A DNA stretch of 64,000 nt. Source: Thermovenabulum sp049701175. GTDB lineage: Bacteria; Bacillota; Thermosediminibacteria; Thermosediminibacterales; Thermosediminibacteraceae. The DNA lies in assembly GCF_049701175.1 (NCBI RefSeq), contig NZ_JBNATW010000001.1, forward strand, positions 62,001 through 126,000, read 5' to 3'. Under the pieces are notes generated by a model that saw only the letters and a program-made list of their open reading frames with translations, searched no databases and was not told the DNA's origin. Of this stretch, positions 26,608 through 34,272 are shown piece after piece (the first letter of the stretch is position 1; every line of letters starts with the position of its first letter). Both the position numbers and the translations under genes were made by a program.

Positions 26608-26645
26608 TATTTATAATTATAAATATTTTTGTATATTTATGCAAT
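26608..26645 (-). promoter_or_regulatory. argFGH promoter with two tandem ARG-box-like operators
   Basis: On the minus strand TTGCAT (26639-26644) and TATAAT (26616-26621) are separated by exactly 17 bp. Two 18-bp boxes cover them. The sequence at 26628-26645 fits the E. coli ARG box TNTGNATWWWWATNCANA at 17 of 18 positions. The sequence at 26608-26625 is a perfect palindrome that fits at 16 of 18. The two boxes are 2 bp apart. Repression by an ArgR/AhrC-type hexamer is inferred. Confidence 0.78.
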
Positions 26646-26676
26646 AGCTTTTAAAAAAAATTTTTAAATAAAAAGA

Positions 26677-26717
26677 AACTGCCTTAGGTAATATTTTATA
26701 ATGAACCTAAGGCAGTT
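26677..26717 (-). terminator. Terminator of the small helical protein gene
   Basis: The 13-bp arms AACTGCCTTAGGT (26677-26689) and ACCTAAGGCAGTT (26705-26717) are followed by a T-rich stretch on the minus strand. It insulates the small gene from the arg promoter. Confidence 0.8.
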
Positions 26718-26760
26718 AATAATATATGTCTTCTTAATTTTTTATTTTTGCTTTTAATAT

Positions 26761-26794
26761 TTATTTTAGATTCTACTTTATTTTAGATTCTACT
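26761..26794. repeat. 17-bp perfect tandem duplication
   Basis: TTATTTTAGATTCTACT occurs twice head to tail (26761-26777 and 26778-26794). The second copy contains the stop codon and last bases of the 91-residue gene, so a recent small duplication at its 3' end is likely. Confidence 0.9.
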
Positions 26795-27065
26795 TATCCT
26801 CTATTACCTTTATCAAATCTGCGACTTTTTCCAACTTAAATTGAAGCAGCATCTCTTTTTTTATTACTGCCTGTAAAACATCTACAACACTTTCTTGTAT
26901 TTTTATAATTTCCTCTGTATCACTTGCTATCTCTACTACTTTTTGTATCTTTTCTCCTTCTGCATTCAAAATATGTGCGAGAGCTGCTTCTTCTAATGCA
27001 ATAGACTGTATTACATCAGAAAGGCTATCTTTTATATCCTTTGTGGTTATTGTAGGCATCGTCAT
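26790..27065 (-). CDS. Small conserved-looking helical protein, function unknown
   Basis: A 91-residue protein, apparently all alpha-helical, with no signal peptide or cysteine. The segment SIALEEAALAHILNAEGEK resembles short helical proteins that I recall from spore-forming Firmicutes, some near exosporium or collagen-like proteins; that recollection is unverified. The ATG at 27065 is preceded by AGGAGGAG. It is a single-gene unit with its own terminator, divergent from the SAM-riboswitch operon. I do not assign a function. Confidence 0.7.
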   Translation of the reverse strand: MTMPTITTKDIKDSLSDVIQSIALEEAALAHILNAEGEKIQKVVEIASDTEEIIKIQESVVDVLQAVIKKEMLLQFKLEKVADLIKVIEDK

Positions 27066-27189
27066 ATATAATTCACTCCTCCTATAGTCTTTCTCTTTAT
27101 TTTTTCTATTACATAATATGATTTTTTATAAAATTGGTTCACATTACCTAAAAATTCATTAAGATTTCCAGTAAAAATAAAAACTATTA

Positions 27190-27218
27190 TTGACAAATCA
27201 TCTCATTGATATTACAAT
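27190..27218 (+). promoter_or_regulatory. Sigma-A promoter of the met operon
   Basis: TTGACA (27190-27195) and TACAAT (27213-27218) are separated by 17 bp, about 28 bp upstream of the riboswitch. Confidence 0.82.
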
Positions 27219-27245
27219 AAAAATCATCACGAATTGAATATATGC

Positions 27246-27403
27246 CTCTTATCAAGAGAAGGCTGAGGGACTGGCCCTATGACGCCCGGCAACCGGTAGC
27301 AGGAAGACTGCTACAGCGGTGCTAATTCCAGCAGAACGTTTTTACGTTCTGGCAGATAAGAGGGTTCGTAAGAAACCTCTTCGCTGTCAGAAGAGGTTTT
27401 TTT
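27246..27403 (+). ncRNA. SAM-I (S-box) riboswitch with intrinsic terminator
   Basis: The P1 arms CTCTTATC (27246-27253) and GATAAGAG (27355-27362) enclose the S-box core (AGGCTGAGGGACTGG, CCGGCAACC and GGTGCTAATTCC segments). The expression platform is a terminator: AAACCTCTTC (27373-27382) pairs with GAAGAGGTTT (27390-27399), followed by T. AAGAGGGTT at the 3' side of P1 can pair with AACCTCTT as antiterminator. High SAM should therefore switch off the methionine transporter operon. Confidence 0.96.
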
Positions 27404-27435
27404 ATTTTATTCTTTCGGGGAAGGAGGTGAAGAAA

Positions 27436-28206
27436 ATGATAAAAATCACTAATTTAACAAAAATCTACAATTCTAATATGGGCAGAATTGTTGCTTTAGA
27501 CAATATAAACCTTCACATAAAAAAAGGAGACATTTTTGGAATAATAGGACTAAGCGGCGCAGGAAAAACAACTTTATTAAGATGCGTGAATTTACTTGAA
27601 AAACCTACAAAAGGGGCAATAGAAATTGACGGAATTGACATTACAAAAATTTCACCTAAACAATTGAAGGAAATCCGTAGAAAGATTGGAATGATATTTC
27701 AGCACTTCAACCTGCTTTCTCATAGAACTGTATATGGGAATGTGGCTTTCCCATTAGAAATTGCAGGAGTTGATAAAAATAAAATAAAGGAAAAAGTAAT
27801 AAACCTTTTAGAACTTGTCGGACTTTCAGATAAAATTAATTGCTATCCTTCTGAACTCTCCGGAGGTCAAAAGCAAAGAGTAGGTATTGCAAGAGCCCTT
27901 GCAAATGACCCGAAGGTTTTATTATGTGATGAGCCCACATCTGCCCTTGATCCTAAAACAACGATTTCAATACTTGATCTTTTAAAAGACATAAACAATA
28001 AATTCGGTATAACAATTGTATTGATATCCCACGACCTTAATGTTGTAAAAAAGATTTGCAGCAACGTTGCGGTTATAGAAAATGGCAGGATTATTGAGCA
28101 GGGATCTATATTTGAGATTTTTAACAATTCAAAATCAGATATTGTCAAAAACTTTATACAAAATGTAAGCAAATCAGAATTTTTCGAGGTGGTCAATATT
28201 GGCTGA
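27436..28206 (+). CDS. metN: Methionine ABC transporter ATPase, short form without NIL domain
   Basis: A 256-residue ATPase; the ATG at 27436 follows AAGGAGGTGA. Walker A GLSGAGKTT (38-46), signature LSGGQKQR (141-148) and Walker B VLLCDEP (161-167) are intact. Classical MetN proteins are about 340 residues, with a C-terminal NIL domain that binds methionine and inhibits transport. Here the gene stops right after the ATPase domain and overlaps metI by 8 bp. The SAM riboswitch and the following MetI and MetQ genes support the methionine assignment. Confidence 0.92.
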   Translation: MIKITNLTKIYNSNMGRIVALDNINLHIKKGDIFGIIGLSGAGKTTLLRCVNLLEKPTKGAIEIDGIDITKISPKQLKEIRRKIGMIFQHFNLLSHRTVYGNVAFPLEIAGVDKNKIKEKVINLLELVGLSDKINCYPSELSGGQKQRVGIARALANDPKVLLCDEPTSALDPKTTISILDLLKDINNKFGITIVLISHDLNVVKKICSNVAVIENGRIIEQGSIFEIFNNSKSDIVKNFIQNVSKSEFFEVVNIG

Positions 28207-28852
28207 AACCATAAATCTCCTTTTAAGTTCAACCCTCGAAACTTTATACATGGTATTCGCATCTGTTTTTATCGCATCTATTTTGGGTATACCTTTGGGA
28301 GTGCTCTTAATGGTTACTGATAAAGGGCAAATACTCCAAAATGAGATATTGAATAAAATTCTTAGCTCTATTGTAAACATTTTCCGTTCTATACCCTTTG
28401 TAATCCTATTAATAATTTTAATACCCTTTACCAGATTTTTGGTAGGAAAATCCATAGGCACAACAGCAGCAATAGTTCCCCTTTCAATTGCGGCTATACC
28501 TTTTCTCGGAAGGTTGGTAGAAACAGCTTTAAGGGAAGTTAATTCAGGAGTTATTGAAGCTGCCCAAGCTATGGGGGCTTCTTATATGCAAATCATATTA
28601 AAAGTATTAATACCCGAAGCCCTTCCTTCTATAATTTCAGGCATTACTATCACAGCCATTAATTTAATCGGATACTCAGCCATGGCAGGAGTAATAGGAG
28701 GTGGTGGGTTAGGAGACTTAGCTGTAAGATATGGATATCAGCGTTTCATGTTAGACATTATGCTTTACACAGTTGCCATTTTAGTTTTAATGGTACAACT
28801 TATTCAAATGATAGGCGATAGGATTGTTAAACAGATTTCAAAATATAGATAA
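28199..28852 (+). CDS. metI: Methionine ABC transporter permease
   Basis: A 217-residue permease with five or so transmembrane helices. The TTG start at 28199 follows GAGGTG. The FRSIPFVILLIILIPFTR and EAAQAMGASYMQIILKVLIP segments are characteristic of MetI, the latter being the ATPase-contacting EAA loop. It overlaps metN by 8 bp and lies 29 bp before metQ. Confidence 0.95.
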   Translation: MAETINLLLSSTLETLYMVFASVFIASILGIPLGVLLMVTDKGQILQNEILNKILSSIVNIFRSIPFVILLIILIPFTRFLVGKSIGTTAAIVPLSIAAIPFLGRLVETALREVNSGVIEAAQAMGASYMQIILKVLIPEALPSIISGITITAINLIGYSAMAGVIGGGGLGDLAVRYGYQRFMLDIMLYTVAILVLMVQLIQMIGDRIVKQISKYR

Positions 28853-28881
28853 AAAAACAAAGTTTAAAGGAGGAAAAAAGA

Positions 28882-29718
28882 ATGAGGAAAATTTTGGCTG
28901 CTATATTATTATTAAGTTTAATAATAATTTCTCTTGCTGGATGTGCTTCTAAAGCCGATAAAAATTCACAATCCGTTAGCAGTCCTCAAGGAGAAAATCT
29001 TAAAATCATAAAAGTTGGTGCTTCACCCATTCCCCACGCAGAAATTTTAAATGTAGTAAAACCCATACTAGAAAAACAAGGAATAAAACTCGAAATTATA
29101 GAATTCACCGATTACGTACAGCCAAATATTAAACTCGCTGAAAAAGAGCTTGATGCCAACTATTTTCAGCATATACCTTATCTCGAAGACTTCTGCAAAA
29201 AACACAATCTAAACTTAACTTATATTGCTAAAGTCCATATTGAGCCCATGGGAATATATTCGTCAAAAATAAAGGATTTAAAAGAGCTTAAAAACGGAGC
29301 AGAAATTGCCATACCGAATGATGCCACAAACGGTGGAAGGGCTCTTTTACTCCTTCAATCGGCAGGGATTATAAAATTGAAGGATAGCGCTGGTATTACT
29401 GCAACAAAAAATGATATTATAGAGAATCCAAAAAACATAAAAATTACCGAACTTGAAGCGGCAACCCTACCGCGCGTCTTAAACGACGTGGATGCAGCGG
29501 TGATAAACACGAATTACGCTTTAGAGGCAAAATTAAATCCTAAAAAAGATGCCCTTTATATAGAATCAGCGGATTCTCCCTATGTAAATATTTTAGCAGT
29601 AAGAAAAGGGGACGAAGCAAGGCCCGAACTTAAAAAGCTCGCCGAAGCTTTAAATTCCCCTGAAGTTAAAAAGTTTATCGAAGAAAAATATAATGGTGCA
29701 GTGGTTCCTGCCTTTTAA
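28882..29718 (+). CDS. metQ: Methionine-binding lipoprotein MetQ
   Basis: A 278-residue NlpA/MetQ-family lipoprotein. The lipobox LAGC puts the lipidated cysteine at residue 21. Family segments are KVGASPIPHAEIL, LDANYFQHIPYLEDFC and VAIPNDATNGGRAL-like IAIPNDATNGGRAL. AAGGAGGA precedes the ATG. It completes the metNIQ importer and is co-transcribed with the racemase-family gene. Confidence 0.95.
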   Translation: MRKILAAILLLSLIIISLAGCASKADKNSQSVSSPQGENLKIIKVGASPIPHAEILNVVKPILEKQGIKLEIIEFTDYVQPNIKLAEKELDANYFQHIPYLEDFCKKHNLNLTYIAKVHIEPMGIYSSKIKDLKELKNGAEIAIPNDATNGGRALLLLQSAGIIKLKDSAGITATKNDIIENPKNIKITELEAATLPRVLNDVDAAVINTNYALEAKLNPKKDALYIESADSPYVNILAVRKGDEARPELKKLAEALNSPEVKKFIEEKYNGAVVPAF

Positions 29719-29732
29719 AAGAGGTGATTTAT

Positions 29733-30377
29733 TTGGCAAAACTAAAAATCGGCGTTATAGGTGGAACTCCTATAGATACAAAAATGGGAGTTGACTTTAT
29801 TAAAAAAAACGGATTTGAAGCATTTGGCCTGCCCGCTGCTTCAAATCCGGAAGAACAAAATTATTTACAATACATGAATCCGCAGGTTTTAAATGAAAAG
29901 ATAATAAGCTTCATCCAAAAATTTAATAAAAACGATATAAACAAGGTTATGATATACTGTAATTCCCTTTCATCTGCTATTGATTTAAATAATATAAAAA
30001 AAATATTTCCCGGTACCTTAATAATAACACCCCATGATGTATACCGCAAGTTAGCAAAAGAATTCAAATCTCTTATGATTTGGGCAGCAAACGGTCAAAG
30101 CCTTCACAACATAGAAAAAATATTTTATGAACACAATCCAAATATAAAATTGATTGGAATTTCTTTACTACCTGTAATTATCTCAATCGAAAAAGGTATA
30201 ATAGCTGAAAATATTTTTGAGGAATATAAATTGCAGAACTTTGTAAACCAAATCGACTATATTGAAGGTATACTATTCGGCTGTACACACCTGCCCTATT
30301 TAAAAGATTTACTTGTTAAAAGTTGTAACCTGCCCATAATTGACCCTGCGGACGAAATGTTAAATTTACTAATTTAA
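29733..30377 (+). CDS. Aspartate/glutamate/hydantoin racemase-family protein in the met operon
   Basis: I chose the TTG at 29733, downstream of GAGGTG, giving 214 residues. The fold family is recognisable by IGVIGGTPIDTKMG at the N-terminus and by two cysteines in racemase-like contexts (IYCNSLSSA and FGCTHLPYL), which would serve as the two-base catalytic pair. It is the last gene behind the SAM riboswitch, 14 bp after metQ. The regulatory context suggests a sulfur amino acid substrate, for example methionine racemisation. That is inference, since the family also includes glutamate and aspartate racemases. Confidence 0.78.
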   Translation: MAKLKIGVIGGTPIDTKMGVDFIKKNGFEAFGLPAASNPEEQNYLQYMNPQVLNEKIISFIQKFNKNDINKVMIYCNSLSSAIDLNNIKKIFPGTLIITPHDVYRKLAKEFKSLMIWAANGQSLHNIEKIFYEHNPNIKLIGISLLPVIISIEKGIIAENIFEEYKLQNFVNQIDYIEGILFGCTHLPYLKDLLVKSCNLPIIDPADEMLNLLI

Positions 30378-30378
30378 G

Positions 30379-30413
30379 AAAAAGGCTTTCGGGCTAAATC
30401 CCGAAAGCCTTTT
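30379..30413. terminator. Bidirectional terminator between the met operon and thiC
   Basis: AAAAAGGCTTTCGGG pairs with CCCGAAAGCCTTTTT with T-runs on both strands. It ends the met operon (plus) and the thi operon (minus). Confidence 0.9.
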
Positions 30414-30415
30414 TC

Positions 30416-31714
30416 TTAACAATTGCTTTTCTCCTTATTAAGGTACTTTGCAATTATATCCATTGCACAAAACTTACCGCACATTGTACAAGTCTTAACA
30501 TCTGAGGTATTCCTTTCTTCTCTATATTTTTTTGCTTTTTCAGGATCTATGGAAAGCTTTATTTGAGCCTCCCAATCAAGGTTTTTTCGAGCTTTCGCCA
30601 TTTTCAAATCCCGCTCCCATGCACCCGGAATGCCTTTCACTATATCGGCCGCATGTGCCGCAATTTTAGATGCAATAACCCCAATCCTTACATCTTCCTC
30701 ATCAGGAAGTCCTAAATGCTCCGCTGGAGTCACATAACACAGAAAATCCGCGCCATAAGAAGCAGCTAATGCTCCACCAATTGCAGCAGCGATGTGGTCA
30801 TAACCGGCTGCAATATCGGTCACAAGAGGCCCCAATACATAAAAGGGTGCTTCATGGCACAGCCTCTTTTGAAGTTTAATATTAGCCTCAATCTGGTCCA
30901 TAGGCACATGGCCCGGGCCTTCCACCATTACCTGCACCCCTTGTTTTACAGCTTCTTGCACCAGTTCTCCCAATATCAAAAGTTCCTGAATCTGTGCCCT
31001 ATCCGTAGCATCAGCAAGACATCCTGGCCTTAAGCCATCACCCAAACTTAAAGTTACATCATATTTTCTGGCAATCTCAAGCAGCCTGTCAAAGTGCTCA
31101 TAAAGGGGATTTTGCTTTTCATTTTTAAGCATCCAACCTGTAATAAAAGCCCCGCCCCTGCTTACTATGTCTGTTACCCTGCCCTCCCTGCGAAGTCTTT
31201 CCACCGCCTCCAAGGTAAGGCCGCAGTGGACGGTCATAAAATCCACACCCTCTTCGGCCTGCTGTTCTATAACCTCAAAAAGTTCCTCTTCTGTGAAGTC
31301 TATAACACTGCCGTTTTTATTTTGCGCCATAACCCCCACTTCATAAATTGGCACCGTCCCAACAGGGACATCGACTTCTGTAAGAATTCCCTTTCGTACA
31401 GCCCTGATATCCCCTCCAGTAGAAAGGTCCATTATCGCGTCAGCTCCAGCTTTTATTGCAACCTTTGCTTTTGCTAATTCGGATTCTAAATAAGGGTATT
31501 TATCGGATGTGCCGATATTAGCATTAACCTTTGTCGAAAGCCCTTTTCCTATGCCGCAAGGCTTTAATCCCTTGTGATTCGGATTAAAAGGAATTACTAT
31601 CTTACCTTCTGCCACTCTCTCTCTTACCAATTCAGGACTTATTCCTTCTTTTTCCGCTACCTCCTTCATTGCTTCGGTTATAATACCCTTTTTGGCCGCT
31701 TCTAACTGGGTCAT
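30416..31714 (-). CDS. thiC: Phosphomethylpyrimidine synthase ThiC (short anaerobe form)
   Basis: A 432-residue radical-SAM-type enzyme that converts aminoimidazole ribotide to HMP phosphate. It has typical GVDFMTVHCGLT, MVEGPGHVPMDQIEANI and YVTPAEHLGLPD segments. The C-terminal cluster motif reads C-T-M-C-G-K-F-C, which is C-x2-C-x3-C. The longer proteobacterial enzymes have C-x2-C-x4-C. GGAGGGG precedes the ATG. It is the last gene of thi4-thiD-thiE-thiC. Confidence 0.96.
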   Translation of the reverse strand: MTQLEAAKKGIITEAMKEVAEKEGISPELVRERVAEGKIVIPFNPNHKGLKPCGIGKGLSTKVNANIGTSDKYPYLESELAKAKVAIKAGADAIMDLSTGGDIRAVRKGILTEVDVPVGTVPIYEVGVMAQNKNGSVIDFTEEELFEVIEQQAEEGVDFMTVHCGLTLEAVERLRREGRVTDIVSRGGAFITGWMLKNEKQNPLYEHFDRLLEIARKYDVTLSLGDGLRPGCLADATDRAQIQELLILGELVQEAVKQGVQVMVEGPGHVPMDQIEANIKLQKRLCHEAPFYVLGPLVTDIAAGYDHIAAAIGGALAASYGADFLCYVTPAEHLGLPDEEDVRIGVIASKIAAHAADIVKGIPGAWERDLKMAKARKNLDWEAQIKLSIDPEKAKKYREERNTSDVKTCTMCGKFCAMDIIAKYLNKEKSNC

Positions 31715-31741
31715 CTTTTCCCCTCCAATATTTTAAAATAA

Positions 31742-32371
31742 TTAACCCATGTTTCTTTTTATTATATCTTTTAAAAACCTTACATTTTCAGAAATATCTC
31801 CTTTTAAAATAGCCGAAATGCAGCAGACACCTTTTATGTTGTATTTCAGAACTTCCTGAATATTTTCCTTAGTAATTCCACCTATCGCCAAAACGGGAAT
31901 AGGTATTTTTTCTGTAATTTCCTTCAAGGTTTGCAAGCCAACGTATTTTGCGTCTTTTTTTGACGGTGTAGGAAATATTGCACCCACACCTATATAATCT
32001 GCCCCGCATTTATATGCCTCTTCAGCCTCTTTTAGACTTGATGCAGAAACACCTATTATTTTTTTATAACCGATTACTTCTCTCACAACTTTTGCAGGTA
32101 ACTCCTCCTGTCCTAAATGCACACCATCAGCATCAACAGCAATTGCTATATCCACTCTATCGTTTATTATCAAAGGCACTCCGTATTTCTTCGTAACTTC
32201 CCTTAACTTTAGTCCCATCTCATAAAACTCCCTATCGGAGATATTTTTTTCTCTGAGCTGTACAACGGTAACCCCTGCCTTTATTGCTTCCTCTACTGCA
32301 TCAAAAAGGCTTCTGTCTTTTAGATAAGTTCTGTCGGTTATGAGGTATAAAGAATAATCTATATTATTCAT
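31742..32371 (-). CDS. thiE: Thiamine-phosphate synthase
   Basis: A 209-residue TIM barrel that joins HMP-PP and thiazole phosphate. The start is the ATG at 32371 after GAGGTG. Typical segments are LYLITDR, VVQLREKNISDREF, DGVHLGQEELP and GAIFPTPSKKDAKYVGL. It lies between thiD and thiC in the TPP-regulated operon. Confidence 0.95.
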   Translation of the reverse strand: MNNIDYSLYLITDRTYLKDRSLFDAVEEAIKAGVTVVQLREKNISDREFYEMGLKLREVTKKYGVPLIINDRVDIAIAVDADGVHLGQEELPAKVVREVIGYKKIIGVSASSLKEAEEAYKCGADYIGVGAIFPTPSKKDAKYVGLQTLKEITEKIPIPVLAIGGITKENIQEVLKYNIKGVCCISAILKGDISENVRFLKDIIKRNMG

Positions 32372-32394
32372 ACCAAAACCCACCTCGATTGAAA

Positions 32395-33189
32395 TTAATT
32401 ATTAAACTTAATGCAAAAATGGTTTACAGGCCCCCATCCCCTTCCGATATTTTCCGAAGTTTCTATTGCGCGGGTAATATAAAGTTTCGCATACCTTACT
32501 GCTTTTACAATATCAAAACCTTTTGCTAAATTGGCACAAATTGCAGCCGAAAAAGTACAACCGGTACCGTGTGTATTCTTTGAATTAATTTTTTCTTCCT
32601 CAAAAAATACAAAATTATCGTCTCCCAAGTACAAAACATCAGTAGCTTTATGCCCCTCTAAATGCCCTCCTTTTATTAGAACTGCTCTGCACCCTAATTT
32701 AGCAATGTCTTCGGCTGCTTTTTTCATATCCTCTATATTCTTTATTTCTCTTCCGGAAATAACCTCCGCCTCTTCCCTATTGGGAGTAATAATCATAGCC
32801 TTAGGTACAAGCTTTTCAATCAAAGTTTTTATGGCATCTTTTTCCAAAAGCTTATGCCCGGATTTTGAAATCATTACGGGGTCCAAAACTATTTTCTCCG
32901 GTTTGTATTCTTCGAGGCCTTCAGAAATTGCTTCGATAATTTCTTTTGTCGCAACCATACCAATTTTCACTGCATCGGGAAATAAGTCTTCAAAAACCGC
33001 TTTCATTTGAAGATAAACCATTTCCTCCGATATATTCTGTACACCCAAAACGGATAAAGTATTTTGAGCTGTAACGGAAGTTATTACTGACATCCCGTAA
33101 ACCCCATGACTAAAAAATGTCTTTAAGTCCGCCTGAATTCCTGCTCCTCCACCCGAATCAGACCCTGCAATAGTTAAAGCAAGTTTCAT
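32395..33189 (-). CDS. thiD: HMP/HMP-P kinase
   Basis: A 264-residue ribokinase-family enzyme that phosphorylates hydroxymethylpyrimidine (phosphate). The start is the ATG at 33189 after GAGGTG. The family signature is TIAGSDSGGGAGIQADLKTF at the N-terminus, with VLIKGGHL and the C-terminal ATP/anion-hole motif NTHGTGCTFSAA. It follows thi4 by 15 bp. Confidence 0.96.
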   Translation of the reverse strand: MKLALTIAGSDSGGGAGIQADLKTFFSHGVYGMSVITSVTAQNTLSVLGVQNISEEMVYLQMKAVFEDLFPDAVKIGMVATKEIIEAISEGLEEYKPEKIVLDPVMISKSGHKLLEKDAIKTLIEKLVPKAMIITPNREEAEVISGREIKNIEDMKKAAEDIAKLGCRAVLIKGGHLEGHKATDVLYLGDDNFVFFEEEKINSKNTHGTGCTFSAAICANLAKGFDIVKAVRYAKLYITRAIETSENIGRGWGPVNHFCIKFNN

Positions 33190-33204
33190 TTTTTGCACCT
33201 CTTT

Positions 33205-33990
33205 TTACTTTTCATGGGTATTTAAATAATCCGAAATCAATTTTGCCGCTTTCTTACCCGATAAAAGCATTCCTCCGAAAATTGGCCCCATTCTGTGTCC
33301 GCCGTAAACATTATTTGCAGCCATCCCCGCAACAAAAAGGCCCGGTGCTATCATTTTCGTATTGTTAATTACATCTTCTTCCCCTTTTTCTGCATTCATG
33401 AAAAATTCGTTTACCATATCGACTTTAGTTCTTTTATTATAAAGATTTACCAGAACTGCATCATGCCCTGTGGCATCCAAAACCGCTTTTGAAACAAGCA
33501 CCATAGGATCTACATGAAGTTTTTGAAGTTCTATTGCTGAATTATTAACTACAACTCCTGAAATTTTTTCGTCAATATAATATAAATCTACTACTGAAAT
33601 TAAATTAAAGAATTTAATATTGCCGAAAGAGGTTGCTTTTGCAATTAGATTGCTGGCAAAACTTATTGAAGATACTATTAACGCATTTTCCTCTTCCTTA
33701 TACGGTATTTCTAACTCTTTTAATATTTCTTCAACATCTTTTTGCAAAATCACCCTGTTAAAGCTCATTGCCCCTCCCCATATACCTCCACCGGGCGAAA
33801 GTTTTTTATCCAAAACAGTTACCTTAAATCCACTTTTTGCAAGCAAAATAGCACAATAAAGACCTGATGGCCCAGCACCTGCAATAATTACATCCGATGA
33901 AACGGCATCATAAAGGTCCTCAAAATAACTTTTGAGAATCAATCTGCTAATTTTTTCATCTGAAACAGGATTTGTAATATTTTTCATCAT
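33205..33990 (-). CDS. Thiazole synthase Thi4, His-type (sulfide-using) variant
   Basis: A 261-residue FAD/NAD-fold protein of the Thi4 family, which makes the thiamine thiazole from NAD and glycine. The start is the ATG at 33990, because GGAG abuts the ATG at 33999. The dinucleotide motif GAGPSGLYCAILLAK, the GGGIWGGAMSF segment and the C-terminal YGGHRMGPIFGGMLLSG are typical. In the segment LHVDP the residue that is the sulfur-donor Cys in yeast and plant Thi4 is His (residue 159), as in methanogen Thi4 that uses free sulfide catalytically. It is the first gene after the TPP riboswitch. Confidence 0.92.
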   Translation of the reverse strand: MMKNITNPVSDEKISRLILKSYFEDLYDAVSSDVIIAGAGPSGLYCAILLAKSGFKVTVLDKKLSPGGGIWGGAMSFNRVILQKDVEEILKELEIPYKEEENALIVSSISFASNLIAKATSFGNIKFFNLISVVDLYYIDEKISGVVVNNSAIELQKLHVDPMVLVSKAVLDATGHDAVLVNLYNKRTKVDMVNEFFMNAEKGEEDVINNTKMIAPGLFVAGMAANNVYGGHRMGPIFGGMLLSGKKAAKLISDYLNTHEK

Positions 33991-34029
33991 AAAAGCCATC
34001 TCCTTTTCTTTAAATTTTTTTTAATTTTT

Positions 34030-34166
34030 TAAAATAAAAGTGCCTACCCGATAGGTAGGCACAAATCTTTCAATTTTGTGCTTCCCTACGCGGGCATTAC
34101 CCCGGTCAGGTTCTAAGGGTCGAAGCTTTAAAAGCCTCCTCTCAGCCTTTCGGCTCCCCCAGCACA
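34030..34166 (-). ncRNA. TPP (THI-box) riboswitch with terminator
   Basis: On the minus strand the aptamer (about 34166-34078) shows GGGGAGCC, GGCTGAGA, GACCCTTAGAACCTGA, GGTAATGCC and GCGTAGGGAA in order. This is the diagnostic THI-box core. It is followed by a terminator stem GTGCCTACC/GGTAGGCAC (34040-34062) and T-rich sequence. It should switch off thi4-thiD-thiE-thiC when TPP is plentiful. A TATAAT for its promoter is at 34207-34212 (minus), with a weak -35. Confidence 0.95.
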
Positions 34167-34272
34167 CAGCAATTTAATATTTAGTTTTCATTGGGCTTTA
34201 TGAAAATTATAACTCAGTTTTTTATAAAAATCTACTATTTCCAGTAAGATTTTTTCGTAAGTTTTTACTAAT

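Noticed and set aside
27319..27435. A GTG at 27319 that would extend MetN by 39 residues
   Set aside because: The codon is inside the SAM-I aptamer. The ATG at 27436 has AAGGAGGTGA at proper spacing and gives the normal MetN N-terminus.
32533..32550. A second sigma-54-like sequence (TTGGCACAAATTGCAG)
   Set aside because: It lies inside thiD, and the GG to GC spacing is 8 rather than 10 bases.
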